From the IMG/VR virus record IMGVR_UViG_3300030430_003277, positions 42,749 to 66,929 of that record: a stretch of DNA of 24,181 nucleotides. One strand, 5' to 3'. Positions within the stretch are counted from its first letter, which is position 1. Every line of letters starts with the position of its first letter. Of the stretch, positions 1-8,027 are shown piece after piece. A program made the position numbers and the translations under genes. The notes beneath the pieces are model-generated. The model was not told the origin of the DNA, did not search any database, and saw only the letters and a list, made by a program, of their open reading frames with translations. The DNA is from a virus.

Positions 1-53
1 CTACCAACGGCTTCTGCTTTTCTTATCCATTCTTCTCTACTAACCATATTCAT
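1..53 (-). CDS. Partial CDS, 5' end only
   Basis: Only the first 17 codons are in the window; the gene continues past the left edge. It starts MNMVSREEWIRKAEAVG. The start is supported by a strong GGAGGAGG ribosome-binding site just upstream and by an ATGA overlap with the stop of the preceding gene, the coupling used throughout this arm. Too little is present to name a family. Confidence 0.6.
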   Translation of the reverse strand, partial: MNMVSREEWIRKAEAVG

Positions 54-328
54 TCCTCCTCCATTTTCTTTAGCCAATGTTCTCGACTTCTTTTTAATCC
101 CGAAGCCATACTAATAATACCTACAATAATATTACAAGTATGTCTTAGCGTTTCTTCATCCATACCTCTAAGGATAATCCTAGAGGCAGTAACATAATCG
201 TTACAATCTCTACATACCCTATCTTCAAAATCAGATAATAGAGGTTGAGGATTATTACTCTCCCATTCTTTCATCTTGCAACCACACATGGCGCATTCTA
301 TCGTTCCATCATTATATCCAAATGTCAT
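50..328 (-). CDS. Small zinc-ribbon protein, function unknown
   Basis: The 92-residue product carries CAMCGC near residues 12-17 and VCRDC near 38-42. The CxxC pairs about 22 residues apart would bind one zinc ion, as in a treble-clef or ribbon fold. The C-terminal half is predicted helical and ends in a charged tail. It overlaps the upstream gene by four bases (ATGA) and is coupled the same way to the next gene, so it is translated as part of the leftward operon. Proteins of this kind in viruses often bind nucleic acid or host transcription proteins, but nothing here shows a specific role. Confidence 0.8.
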   Translation of the reverse strand: MTFGYNDGTIECAMCGCKMKEWESNNPQPLLSDFEDRVCRDCNDYVTASRIILRGMDEETLRHTCNIIVGIISMASGLKRSREHWLKKMEEE

Positions 329-639
329 ATTTTCATCTCCAAATATTCTTTCAATGTCATCAAATCTTCTTCTTTGATTTCCATTGGTTTAGCCTCAATA
401 ACTTTGTTGGGCTTTTCTTTCATTTTCTTTAGTCTCTTATTTCCTATTCTTGCATTGATACATTCGGGACACATTGAATGAGCAATGCTACTACCGTTCA
501 ATATCGAGTTAGGATAAGAGACTTTACATATCCTACATTTACTTCTCTTAGGAGCATTAGGAAATATCTCTCTGAGCATTTTTGCTCTCACAGTTTCATT
601 CCATTCTTTCCTAAGAGAACCTAAGTCCTCTTTATCCAT
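325..639 (-). CDS. Small zinc-finger protein, function unknown
   Basis: The 104-residue product has KCRIC near residues 34-38 and MCPEC near 56-60, a CxxC...CxxC zinc site in the middle of a lysine/arginine-rich chain. The 20-residue spacing resembles the neighbouring 92-residue zinc protein, so the two may be distant duplicates, although the flanks are not obviously alike. The start is an ATG directly after the stop of the upstream gene. Its last bases overlap the next start in an ATGA. The basic composition suits nucleic-acid binding, which is inference. Confidence 0.8.
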   Translation of the reverse strand: MDKEDLGSLRKEWNETVRAKMLREIFPNAPKRSKCRICKVSYPNSILNGSSIAHSMCPECINARIGNKRLKKMKEKPNKVIEAKPMEIKEEDLMTLKEYLEMKI

Positions 640-882
640 CTAATCACCCTTTGGTGTGTAATCGGGATGGTCTTTAGGTATTCGATGTAATCTTCTATCA
701 ACTATATTCTGTAAGAGTTGTGATAAACTCTTTGTTCCCACATTGAATCTTTTTTCTGCAACATCATCTCCCATAGGGACTAACCTTGATTTGACTTGAC
801 CTATTACTACTGCCAATTCGGGTGATTCTAGTATCGCTCTACATACTTCGTATTCTACATGAATAGTGCTTTTTGCTCTCAT
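640..882 (-). CDS. Hypothetical protein
   Basis: This is an 80-residue product starting MRAKSTIHVEYEVCRAILES. A longer reading from 897 would begin MGGGT, but those codons are the ribosome-binding site itself (GGGAGGAGGAAC). The ATG at 882 also overlaps the stop of the small membrane protein upstream as ATGA, so I chose 882. No catalytic or metal motif is visible; helices alternate with charged segments. I do not recognise the family. Confidence 0.7.
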   Translation of the reverse strand: MRAKSTIHVEYEVCRAILESPELAVVIGQVKSRLVPMGDDVAEKRFNVGTKSLSQLLQNIVDRRLHRIPKDHPDYTPKGD

Positions 883-1001
883 TGTTCCTCCTCCCATTTA
901 ATTAATTCTTGTTGGATAGGTCTTTGTGGTATATCGGGATAAAGGAATTTACCTAAGATATACAACCCTATCATGAGTATGATTACAATTAATATTTTCA
1001 T
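879..1001 (-). CDS. Small single-pass membrane protein
   Basis: This 40-residue gene fills an apparent gap. The product begins MKILIVIILMIGLYILGKFL: about 17 hydrophobic residues form one membrane helix, followed by a short polar tail (PDIPQRPIQQELIKWEEEQ). Both ends are coupled by ATGA overlaps, at 1001 with the gene upstream and at 879-882 with the gene downstream, which is the best evidence that it is real. A GGAGG motif precedes the start. A viral membrane peptide of this size could act at the host membrane, but no function can be assigned. Confidence 0.75.
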   Translation of the reverse strand: MKILIVIILMIGLYILGKFLYPDIPQRPIQQELIKWEEEQ

Positions 1002-1285
1002 CAATACTCCTCCATCAATTCTAGCATATACAGAAATTCTTCTATGTTTAGTTTACCTTCAATAACATCCGTTTGTGGATGTTTAATCTTTAGATTAATT
1101 AAACTTGGAAATACTTTTACTGTATTATTAGGTAAAACATTCCATCCTTGTTTATAATAATGATTCATAATTTTATATGACGCTGATACATCCTCTAAAA
1201 TTATTAGACTCGCTATCACCTTGGGGTTATGTATTTGATTAGCCCATTCTGATAATTCATCATTGATTATTAACATGTAATTCAT
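1001..1285 (-). CDS. Hypothetical protein, possibly thioredoxin-like fold
   Basis: The product is 94 residues and starts MNYMLIINDELSEW. Its start overlaps the TFB stop codon as ATGA and its stop overlaps the small membrane protein start as ATGA. The second half (FPSLINLK, then DVIEGKLNIEEFLYMLE) resembles the cis-proline strand and final helix of thioredoxin/glutaredoxin folds. There is no CxxC, so a redox role is not supported. The fold suggestion is weak inference. Confidence 0.7.
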   Translation of the reverse strand: MNYMLIINDELSEWANQIHNPKVIASLIILEDVSASYKIMNHYYKQGWNVLPNNTVKVFPSLINLKIKHPQTDVIEGKLNIEEFLYMLELMEEY

Positions 1286-2148
1286 CTAACTCCCTCCAAT
1301 ATATCTTCAACTGTTAAACCAAAAGTATCTTTGATATTTAGCATATTCTTTATTCTTTTAATGACTTCCGTTATTCTTCTAGGATTTGTTTCAAATGCTT
1401 CAGCGATTTGTTTTCTCGTATGTTCCTTTTGCATCTTTAGTCCTTCGACAAAATAAGTAATACCTGCTAAGTAATGGGTTGAAGGATGGCTACTAACTAT
1501 ATTATCTAGATAGTGATACATATTGAGAATATCATTCATAAACTTTCTATTCTCGGTAATCCTTGAACAATACTTTTCAATCATCCCTTCGGGATTGGCC
1601 ATAGCAAAAACATGAGACTTACCTAAATGTCTAGCATACAATCTAGCATTTCTTCCTACTCTTTTCATAGGAACATCTAATGTTTTACACATTTCTTTGA
1701 GAGTATAGCCATAACCATATTCCTTGATTGTAATATAACCAATAGAAGCCGCCCTTTCTTCATAGGACATTTTAGAAGTGAAAATTCCCTTAGATGATAA
1801 AGTAGAATAATAATTCCTCATATCTAATTTGGCAGAGTTTTGTAATCCAAATTCAGATTTGACGATATTTATGAAAAACATGGCTTTTTTCATTTTTCTA
1901 TCCTCTCCACTTTGTCTACTAGCCAATCTTCTCAATCTTGATGCTCCCTTGAAATTTTCGGGACCAATGACACTACCTAAACCATAGGCATTATCATTTT
2001 CATGATTAAGAAACTCATGAGAGTTTTGATTTTTGATGGCTTGAGGTCTTGGTGGCTCTAAAGATATACTATGAACAACACCACATACTTCACAAGATAA
2101 TTCTCCGTCAATATCTACGATTTTACCATTACATTCTTTGCATTTCAT
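1282..2148 (-). CDS. tfb: Transcription initiation factor TFB (TFIIB family)
   Basis: TFB recruits archaeal RNA polymerase to promoters bound by TBP. The 288-residue product opens with a zinc ribbon, C3-x2-C6 and C19-x2-C22, followed by a linker and B-reader-like stretch (ASRLRRLASRQSG, near residue 70) and two cyclin-like repeats; the second includes HTRKQIAEAFETNPRRITEV, a typical recognition helix-turn-helix. Length is near the usual 300. A GTG at 2157 is in frame, but GGTGAC lies just before the ATG at 2148, which I take as the start. A virus-encoded TFB could redirect host polymerase to viral promoters, which fits the unusual promoter-like elements in the array at 11.7-15.7 kb (inference). 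Confidence 0.93.
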   Translation of the reverse strand: MKCKECNGKIVDIDGELSCEVCGVVHSISLEPPRPQAIKNQNSHEFLNHENDNAYGLGSVIGPENFKGASRLRRLASRQSGEDRKMKKAMFFINIVKSEFGLQNSAKLDMRNYYSTLSSKGIFTSKMSYEERAASIGYITIKEYGYGYTLKEMCKTLDVPMKRVGRNARLYARHLGKSHVFAMANPEGMIEKYCSRITENRKFMNDILNMYHYLDNIVSSHPSTHYLAGITYFVEGLKMQKEHTRKQIAEAFETNPRRITEVIKRIKNMLNIKDTFGLTVEDILEGVR

Positions 2149-2182
2149 TTTTGTCACCCCGTAGGATGACCGTTTCTTTTCT

Positions 2183-3433
2183 CTATTCCTGCTGGAAAAG
2201 CGAAATTCTTTGGTCGGTCTGACCTACTTTATGTCTACTATTTAATCTTCCCTTGATAGTTGATACCCTTTCGACCAACAGATTATCATTCAATAATCCC
2301 AATGCTCTTGTAACAAATTGGTCGCCTGTCGGTGATTTGTTATCTAAGTTATCTACACAAATTGGGCCTTGCCATGTTCCGTTTGAACCGTCTGTATCAC
2401 AAACATAAACGAAAGTAGAGACATTCTGTTGCCCTTGAGATTTTAATCCTCTATCAGTTAGTTTCCAATCAGCACATTTACCATGCACATACATGATAGT
2501 AGGCTTCTCTGAAACATCTAACATTTTATCGGGTGAACCCCAATTAATCTTGATTCTGTCGGGATAACGAGATTCCATGTGAACCATCAAATCTCTTGCT
2601 CTTTCTTTAACAACTTTAGATGTTCTATTTTGATGAAGGAAAGCAACCATCAAGTGTTCTTCACTTTCTGTCGGGTATCTTTTCATTACTTTCTCCCATA
2701 ACTCAGACGGACTTAGATTAGCCCAAGTCCCCTGTCTTTTCTTTTTGAGATAAGTATTCATGTAAGTATTCATTTGCCTTACAGTCATCTCTCCCCAAAT
2801 ACCATCCGATACTTCAATTGCTACCTTATTGTCGGCAATCAGTCTAACTTTCAATCTACATTCGATTCTCTTTGCTGATTGACCATCTCCTCTATCTAGA
2901 TGGAAATAATAAGGCGCACGATTCTCAATTGCATAAAATACATTTTCGGGCAATTGAATATGTTTAATCAAGAAGTTTTCTAACTCGATAGCATCATCTG
3001 TAAAACACGATTTGAATATTGTTCTCGCTAATGCCGCAATCAATACTGACTTATTACCCATGATACCATTGATGAAATATCTTGTTCCTTTCTTATTGAA
3101 ATAAACCATGAATCCTTCTTCACCAATAGTAATGACATGAGAAAACTCTACGGCTTTGGGTTGTTCCTTTTCTTCTTCTGATGCTCTAGGAGTATAATAT
3201 CCCCTAGAGTTATTGGTATTATTATACCAAGATTTCCTGTAGAGATTTCTCCTACTAATCTGTAATTTACCTGTTAGCCAATTCTTTATCGCTTCCATCA
3301 TTGGATTATTTGTATTACGATATTGTCTTGGATAAAGCGTTACAGATGTATATGTAGTCTCTCCTTGAAATCTAACTAATGTAGAATCGTATTTTCCTGA
3401 GTCGTCTGCTCTTTGTAATAATAGTTCGGGCAT
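2183..3433 (-). CDS. Hypothetical protein, 416 residues
   Basis: I do not recognise this family. The product begins MPELLLQRADDSGKYDSTLV and is mixed alpha/beta with many aromatic and basic residues. A central segment (GEEGFMVYFNKKGTRYFING, then IMGNKSVLIAALARTIFKSC) looks like a beta sheet followed by a helix. The C-terminal third contains VYVCDTDGSNGTWQG. An in-frame GTG at 3442 overlaps the upstream stop, but GGTGAT sits four bases before the ATG at 3433, the arrangement used at other starts here, so 3433 is preferred. It lies between TFB and a cluster of small genes in the same operon. Confidence 0.8.
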   Translation of the reverse strand: MPELLLQRADDSGKYDSTLVRFQGETTYTSVTLYPRQYRNTNNPMMEAIKNWLTGKLQISRRNLYRKSWYNNTNNSRGYYTPRASEEEKEQPKAVEFSHVITIGEEGFMVYFNKKGTRYFINGIMGNKSVLIAALARTIFKSCFTDDAIELENFLIKHIQLPENVFYAIENRAPYYFHLDRGDGQSAKRIECRLKVRLIADNKVAIEVSDGIWGEMTVRQMNTYMNTYLKKKRQGTWANLSPSELWEKVMKRYPTESEEHLMVAFLHQNRTSKVVKERARDLMVHMESRYPDRIKINWGSPDKMLDVSEKPTIMYVHGKCADWKLTDRGLKSQGQQNVSTFVYVCDTDGSNGTWQGPICVDNLDNKSPTGDQFVTRALGLLNDNLLVERVSTIKGRLNSRHKVGQTDQRISLFQQE

Positions 3434-3438
3434 CTTAA

Positions 3439-3591
3439 TCACCTTATTTTGCTCTTGTAAGCCTTAACACATCTATCGTGCATTTCGGCTTTTATTTCAT
3501 TTGGGTGTGTCAATTGACCACCGCATATTCGACAACGAGTTGCTATCGAATTTCCTTTTCTGTCTTTTGTATAATCGGGGTTATCTTTCAT
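3439..3591 (-). CDS. Tiny zinc-finger protein
   Basis: A 50-residue gene in an apparent gap. The product begins MKDNPDYTKDRKGNSIATRC and contains CRICGG near residues 20-25 and HDRC near 38-41, enough for a four-ligand zinc site (C, C, H, C). The 3' end carries the ribosome-binding site of the next gene (GGTGAT). It overlaps the end of the small gene upstream by 11 bases. Composition is strongly basic. Function is unknown; the zinc motif is what makes the reading credible. Confidence 0.7.
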   Translation of the reverse strand: MKDNPDYTKDRKGNSIATRCRICGGQLTHPNEIKAEMHDRCVKAYKSKIR

Positions 3592-3694
3592 TTCTATCAA
3601 CTACCTTTTGTCTAGAGACAACAAGGTGTGGATGTTTAAGAAGTAGCCCTTTTATTTCTTCTAATATGGAAGTTATATTATCAAACTCCTCCAT
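3581..3694 (-). CDS. Tiny hypothetical protein
   Basis: A 37-residue frame starting MEEFDNITSILEEIKGLLLK and predicted as a helix followed by a basic tail. It fills the gap between the gene ending at 3724 and the zinc-finger gene starting at 3591, in the right direction and overlapping the latter by 11 bases. No clear ribosome-binding site precedes it, so support is only position and composition. Confidence 0.45.
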   Translation of the reverse strand: MEEFDNITSILEEIKGLLLKHPHLVVSRQKVVDRNER

Positions 3695-3723
3695 CCATAC
3701 GCTACCATTCGCTTTACAAATGC

Positions 3724-4032
3724 TTAATCGGTATTTGAAGTGAGTTTCTTCTTCTTCCATTCATTTTCCCTCTGGAAATAAGCCAGTCTATCTAAGTATT
3801 CTTCTCTCCTCTCTGAGAGCCATTCAACTATCTTATAACTAGGGGTTACTTTATTCTTTATTAGGACTTTCCTTAATTCACCATTACAGATATTCTGTTT
3901 AGTCTTGTCGTCTAAGTCTAATTGTTTTATTCTTTCTATTTCTCCTAAAATGGAATGATACTCGTTTGGGAAATATTCTTCCATTTCAAGAACGCACATT
4001 TTTAATTCATATATATCTTTGAAAATTGTCAT
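3724..4032 (-). CDS. Hypothetical helical protein
   Basis: The 102-residue product starts MTIFKDIYELKMCVLEMEEY and is predicted almost wholly alpha-helical, with a strongly charged C terminus (WKKKKLTSNTD). Its start overlaps the stop of the ribonucleotide reductase gene as ATGA, so the two are translationally coupled. No enzymatic motif is visible. Coupling to the reductase does not by itself show a role in nucleotide metabolism. Confidence 0.75.
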   Translation of the reverse strand: MTIFKDIYELKMCVLEMEEYFPNEYHSILGEIERIKQLDLDDKTKQNICNGELRKVLIKNKVTPSYKIVEWLSERREEYLDRLAYFQRENEWKKKKLTSNTD

Positions 4033-5912
4033 ATCTCACACTGTCCACCTGCACACGCAAGTTCTCCTGTAAGGTTAGTGTTGTCATCCCACTCAATAAC
4101 TTTAGTGAGGTCTACTTCAGATAATGTCTTCATCATCTTTTTGTATTTATACTCGGTGCAATCTTCAAATGGTGCTTGAACATATGTTCCACCATCATAA
4201 GGTAAAACCGATAATCCATTATAGGATTCTTTGTTATCCCACATCCATTTACCGACTGTCTCCCATTCATCTTTCTTAATAGATACCGTTGCTGAAACAT
4301 TATGTGTATTCTGCCCGTTGTTGTGTCCTGTTTTTACCCAGTTTTCAGAGACATGTTTCACACGATTCAGCAAATCAATTGGAGATTCGGTTCTCAGAAT
4401 AGCCCCTTTAGGAGCCTTCTGTGGGACTGAAATAACTGCTTGGGTTGTAGGATTAAAATAATCATCCTCAAGCATTTCGGGATGGTTATCAATAAGATAA
4501 CTGTAAATTGCTTCATTCTTTCCTACTCTGATTCTACGAATGTAGTAATCATTATGGTAAGCGTGAATACCACTAGATGTTCCTACAACTAATGATGTGG
4601 TTCCCGCAGGTTTAACACAAGTTGTTCTAGCCGCATGGTTTATTCCTAGAAGGTCAGCAACCATCTGATTAGTATTAACAACAATATCTGTCGCTTCTTG
4701 TAAGTCCATATCCTCTAACTTGTTAGAGCCGATACCTGTCATTGATACGCCAATAAGCGCATCCTTTTCAGTTGTCTCTCTCCATATATCTCTAAGATAA
4801 TGGAAGTCAGTATAACTCGCTTGTAATGTTCCAATAAACGAAGCCGCTTGGACTCTAATATTCAAATCCTCTTGAGATGTAATGTTACTAACATTTACCT
4901 CAGTTAGATTACAAAATTGAAATGGTCTAAGCGCAATCTCACAACAAGGATTGGTTCCCCAATCTTTGTCATTTGAAAGATAAACCGCAGGTTCACCTGC
5001 TCCACTCAACTCAATTCTTTTCCACAAATCCATAAAGTAATCTTTAGTGATTCTGTGTCTAAGTAATACGGCTGAGTTATTTGCTCTACCTCTTTGTGGA
5101 TTTAACTCCCACCAATTGCCCGATTTACAAGCAATCATTTTATCATCATCAGCACTGAATAGAGAAATCAAAGCGGCCCTACGAATACCCCCTGCCAATA
5201 CCGCATCAGCAATATGACAAAGAATATCATGAACCTCGATGGTAGATAATTTACTACCCATTGGCTTATCACTCAATATGTGTTTTATCTTTACTAGGCA
5301 TTGTTCCAATGGGGCAGAGGAAGGTGCTTTACCTCCACTAGTAACTAGTCTTGCTCCTTTCGGTCTAATATCTGAGTAATCGAAAACGATAGTCCTACTA
5401 CCTGCTTTGGTATATGATTTCATCAATGCTTTTATCGCATCAGCCCATCCCTCTATTGAGTCTCCAATCTTCCATCTTTTTGTTTTCTTAATTGGTTGAA
5501 AAATGGGTGGCAATTCCGCAACATGGTGTTTTTGCACTGAGTAACCTACACCAGTGCCTCCAAGTAAAAGGAACATTGCTTCGGGAAAAGCCGCAATATT
5601 ATCAATTGGCATATATGCACAATTATACATTCTATTAGGGCTTAAAGCGATAGGCTTTCCCGCAAATTGTAAACTCCTCATTGATGGTAATACTTTCTTA
5701 GCATACACCAGTTGATAAGAATCATCTAACCATTTCTTCAATGTCTCTTTATCAGCATCAACAGTATCTAAATTCTTTATTTTTTCATCGTGCATATTGT
5801 AATTTCTTGTTACTAACTCATCCCAAGTTTCTCTCCTATTCAAAGTAGATAGATACCTAGCGTATTTCATATGCACTGTAATTTCACTCATTATTTCACT
5901 TGCTTTATTCAT
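4029..5912 (-). CDS. nrdJ: Adenosylcobalamin-dependent (class II) ribonucleotide reductase
   Basis: Class II reductases convert ribonucleoside di- or triphosphates to deoxy forms using a cobalamin-generated thiyl radical, so they need no oxygen. Residues visible in the 627-residue product: C98 in YNCAYMP (N-terminal redox cysteine), NPCCEI at 321-326 (active-site loop with the radical cysteine and glutamate), C334 in FCNL (redox partner), PAGTTS phosphate-binding loop, and a C-terminal CAGGQC pair that re-reduces the site. This layout resembles the monomeric Lactobacillus-type enzyme, somewhat shorter. A GTG at 5933 is in frame, but GGAGG lies seven bases before the ATG at 5912, which I prefer. 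The enzyme would supply dNTPs for viral replication. A structured leader lies upstream. Confidence 0.93.
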   Translation of the reverse strand: MNKASEIMSEITVHMKYARYLSTLNRRETWDELVTRNYNMHDEKIKNLDTVDADKETLKKWLDDSYQLVYAKKVLPSMRSLQFAGKPIALSPNRMYNCAYMPIDNIAAFPEAMFLLLGGTGVGYSVQKHHVAELPPIFQPIKKTKRWKIGDSIEGWADAIKALMKSYTKAGSRTIVFDYSDIRPKGARLVTSGGKAPSSAPLEQCLVKIKHILSDKPMGSKLSTIEVHDILCHIADAVLAGGIRRAALISLFSADDDKMIACKSGNWWELNPQRGRANNSAVLLRHRITKDYFMDLWKRIELSGAGEPAVYLSNDKDWGTNPCCEIALRPFQFCNLTEVNVSNITSQEDLNIRVQAASFIGTLQASYTDFHYLRDIWRETTEKDALIGVSMTGIGSNKLEDMDLQEATDIVVNTNQMVADLLGINHAARTTCVKPAGTTSLVVGTSSGIHAYHNDYYIRRIRVGKNEAIYSYLIDNHPEMLEDDYFNPTTQAVISVPQKAPKGAILRTESPIDLLNRVKHVSENWVKTGHNNGQNTHNVSATVSIKKDEWETVGKWMWDNKESYNGLSVLPYDGGTYVQAPFEDCTEYKYKKMMKTLSEVDLTKVIEWDDNTNLTGELACAGGQCEI

Positions 5913-5934
5913 TGTTAAAACCTCCATAATCACC

Positions 5935-6227
5935 CGTTTCGGACAAACGAAGACAGGTATTTCTTGTCATGAATTTTCACTATATGAAGTTTAACGGTCA
6001 AATAGTGAAGGACTACGACTATGCCCTTCTGTGTTATGAAAAATGTTCTCACCTTGGAACATTTTCGATTTTGTAAATTGTAATCTCAAATCTCTAGCAG
6101 ATTGTGGCCGAGAGATAGGCTACGCACTTGTATTCAATCTCGATTAAGCCTGTGTTACCCCGTCAGGACTTACGCCTTTAGGCACCACAATCCGCCAAAG
6201 AAAGCGAATGCGGAATATTATTTCCGT
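5935..6227 (-). ncRNA. Structured leader or small RNA upstream of nrdJ
   Basis: This 293-bp gap has no plausible gene but many pairings. An 8-bp stem (6100-6107 with 6185-6192, GATTGTGG/CCACAATC) closes a four-way junction holding three hairpins, including a near 8-bp stem with one bulge (TAAGtCCTG/CAGGCTTA on the minus strand). Further downstream on the minus strand come a 9-bp hairpin (AAAATGTTC/GAACATTTT) and TTCACTA/TAGTGAA. Its position just before the reductase suggests a regulatory leader; a processed RNA is equally possible. I saw no match to the cobalamin riboswitch core. Part of it resembles the Z spacers of the array. Confidence 0.5.
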
Positions 6228-6431
6228 CTAACAGTTTCCACCGACAATGGCAGGAACTAGTTCAACATCAGAAACATCATCCCAATTAACTGCGTTAATG
6301 TCACTTCTGCTAATCATCTCACCATCTACGAAAACCCAATGAGTTGCGTGTTCGTTAATGTGGTCTACGATTTCACTAGCCGCTACTGAAAGTTCGGTGT
6401 GTCCTGTTTCGTTCAAAATTCTTAGTTTCAT
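6228..6431 (-). CDS. Ubiquitin/MoaD-like beta-grasp small protein
   Basis: The 67-residue product has the length and pattern of MoaD/ThiS/SAMP-type beta-grasp proteins: an N-terminal hairpin (MKLRILNETGHTELSV), one helix (ASEIVDHINEH), a strand pair (WVFVDGEMI) and a last strand ending VELVPAIVGG. Family members end in Gly-Gly, which is adenylated and used as a sulfur carrier or for conjugation. Here two extra residues (Asn-Cys) follow the GG, so removal of two residues would be needed, or the protein is not activated at all. It has GGAGCG as ribosome-binding site and follows a coiled-coil gene. No E1-like or protease partner is visible in the window. Confidence 0.6.
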   Translation of the reverse strand: MKLRILNETGHTELSVAASEIVDHINEHATHWVFVDGEMISRSDINAVNWDDVSDVELVPAIVGGNC

Positions 6432-6433
6432 AT

Positions 6434-6697
6434 TTATTCGCTCCTATTATTTTCTATGTTTTGTTCACTTATTAATGCGCCCAATTCCTTGAGGCGACTT
6501 GTCATGACCAACATACTGCTCTCGTATGTAACCATGTTACTACTTACTTCTTGTAGTTTACCTCTTAATTGGTTCACATACATCTGTAAGGTTTCATTCT
6601 GTTCATGTAGCCTTTCAGCCACTTGTCTCATTCCCGCATTATCTTTTTCTAATGCTTCTATCTTTTCCTGTAATTCTTTTTTCAACATTTTATTCAT
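6434..6697 (-). CDS. Coiled-coil protein
   Basis: The 87-residue product is one long heptad-rich helix from about residue 4 to 75 (LQEKIEALEKDN, then RLHEQNETLQMYVNQLRGKL). It probably forms a dimer or trimer. The first ATG (6697) is only two bases after GGAG; an ATG at 6688 has better spacing, so the true start could be nine bases shorter. It is close upstream of the beta-grasp gene, with a one- to two-base gap. Function unknown. Confidence 0.75.
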   Translation of the reverse strand: MNKMLKKELQEKIEALEKDNAGMRQVAERLHEQNETLQMYVNQLRGKLQEVSSNMVTYESSMLVMTSRLKELGALISEQNIENNRSE

Positions 6698-6733
6698 TCT
6701 CCTTTTTGTCTACTTTAAGCCAGTGATTTGACT

Positions 6734-8026
6734 TCATTCCTCCTCCTCTCCTGCAAGAACAGAATTTTGAGGATTTTTCAATTGGTCAATCATATCACTC
6801 GCTTTTCTCTTAGTTAGATTAGGGTTTGGTTCTCCTCCTAAAGCACGAATGTAAGCAAGTTGTTTTTCAGTAGCAGGTTCATCTTCACGATTGATAATCT
6901 TGATGACTCTTTGCTTTTGCTTCTCAGAAATGTAAGCCATAGAATTAATCTTGCCAATCATCTTTAGTAGGAAATCTTGTTCCCAATCATCTCTACCATC
7001 TTCGGCTGAGAATTGAACAATACCCCATTCAGAACATGTTCTTTCAAAGGCAGTATCAAGAAGTCTCTGTTGTTCGATTCTTTCTAGACGAATCCTTTCG
7101 GCTCTTGCTTCAGCCCTTGCTCTTTGTTCCCTTTCTCTTTGAGCCTGTGCTTCGTCTGCAAGTCTCCTTTCTTCAATGACTTGTTCGATTCTATCTTGTC
7201 TCTCTTGATGCATCTCCGCAATCTTAGCATTGTGCTTATCTAGATTAAAGTAGAACATTTGTAGGTCATTCCACAAATCACGATTAGGATAACCTGTCGT
7301 GTTTATCTGAGCCGTCTTATCGTTATCGGGATGGTTCCATCTCCAAACAATAGAAGGCATTTGGAAGTCATTGGTTCCTCTCGTTCCTACACCTTTCTTA
7401 CGAATCAATTTCTTGTATTCATATCTTCTAGTATCGTTATCATAATATTGAGGACCATCTCTTACATTGAGAATTAAATCTTGTTCTCTGATAGCAGTAA
7501 ACCATTCTTCAAATTCCTCTCCGTATTGACTCCACCACCATTCGGCTTTCATAGATTTGATAGATTCTTTGACCCACTCTTGGACTCTTTCTTGAGTAAC
7601 TTCTTCGGGGTCCATTTCTAGATTTTCTACTAAGTGTCTAACAATCATCCAAAATCCAATATGTTCACTACCAACAACTTCTACTCTACCGTTTTCTGTA
7701 TTTTCGATTTCAAAGTGCCAAGCAATTGGATGGCCACAAACACAGTAATGAGGATGGCTACTTCTATGTGGTTCGGGTAGAACCTCAGTAGCATCATCGG
7801 CTAAAGGAATATACCAAACATTCCCTGTTGCTTTCCATTCCTTTCTCGCTTCTTTCCAATCATCAGCAACGGACATTTCAACAAGATTATTCTTCAATGC
7901 TATGTTGAATGCTCCTGTAGGATTATCCCACTTCTTACTCACCATATCGTGAATAAGATTACCTGTGGCAATAAACTCTCCTCCTCTTGCTAGTATTTCG
8001 CTTCTTAGTCTGTTATTGTAATTCAT
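6734..8026 (-). CDS. 430-residue protein with zinc site, coiled coil and phage-type C-terminal domain
   Basis: Three parts are visible. Near residues 93-125 is HYCVCGHPIAWHFEIEN followed by VVGSEHIGFW, resembling a CxCGxxI...N...VGS motif seen in phage proteins of unknown function. Residues about 270-330 form a long charged coiled coil rich in Glu/Arg. The C terminus has PATEKQLAYIRALGG then LTKRKASDMIDQL, a small helical domain I have seen as a recurrent tail of phage DNA-metabolism proteins. Start is clear, with GGAGAG upstream. The combination suggests a DNA-associated protein, but no catalytic residues can be named. Confidence 0.8.
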   Translation of the reverse strand: MNYNNRLRSEILARGGEFIATGNLIHDMVSKKWDNPTGAFNIALKNNLVEMSVADDWKEARKEWKATGNVWYIPLADDATEVLPEPHRSSHPHYCVCGHPIAWHFEIENTENGRVEVVGSEHIGFWMIVRHLVENLEMDPEEVTQERVQEWVKESIKSMKAEWWWSQYGEEFEEWFTAIREQDLILNVRDGPQYYDNDTRRYEYKKLIRKKGVGTRGTNDFQMPSIVWRWNHPDNDKTAQINTTGYPNRDLWNDLQMFYFNLDKHNAKIAEMHQERQDRIEQVIEERRLADEAQAQREREQRARAEARAERIRLERIEQQRLLDTAFERTCSEWGIVQFSAEDGRDDWEQDFLLKMIGKINSMAYISEKQKQRVIKIINREDEPATEKQLAYIRALGGEPNPNLTKRKASDMIDQLKNPQNSVLAGEEEE

Positions 8027-8027
8027 T

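Noticed and set aside
5935-6227. Cobalamin riboswitch for the class II reductase
   Set aside because: The conserved cobalamin core boxes are not visible on the minus strand; only the general structure is reported.
5935-6227. Group I intron (a GGGCATAGTCGTAGTCC string recalls the P7 region)
   Set aside because: No set of P, Q, R and S elements in order, and no interrupted gene around it.
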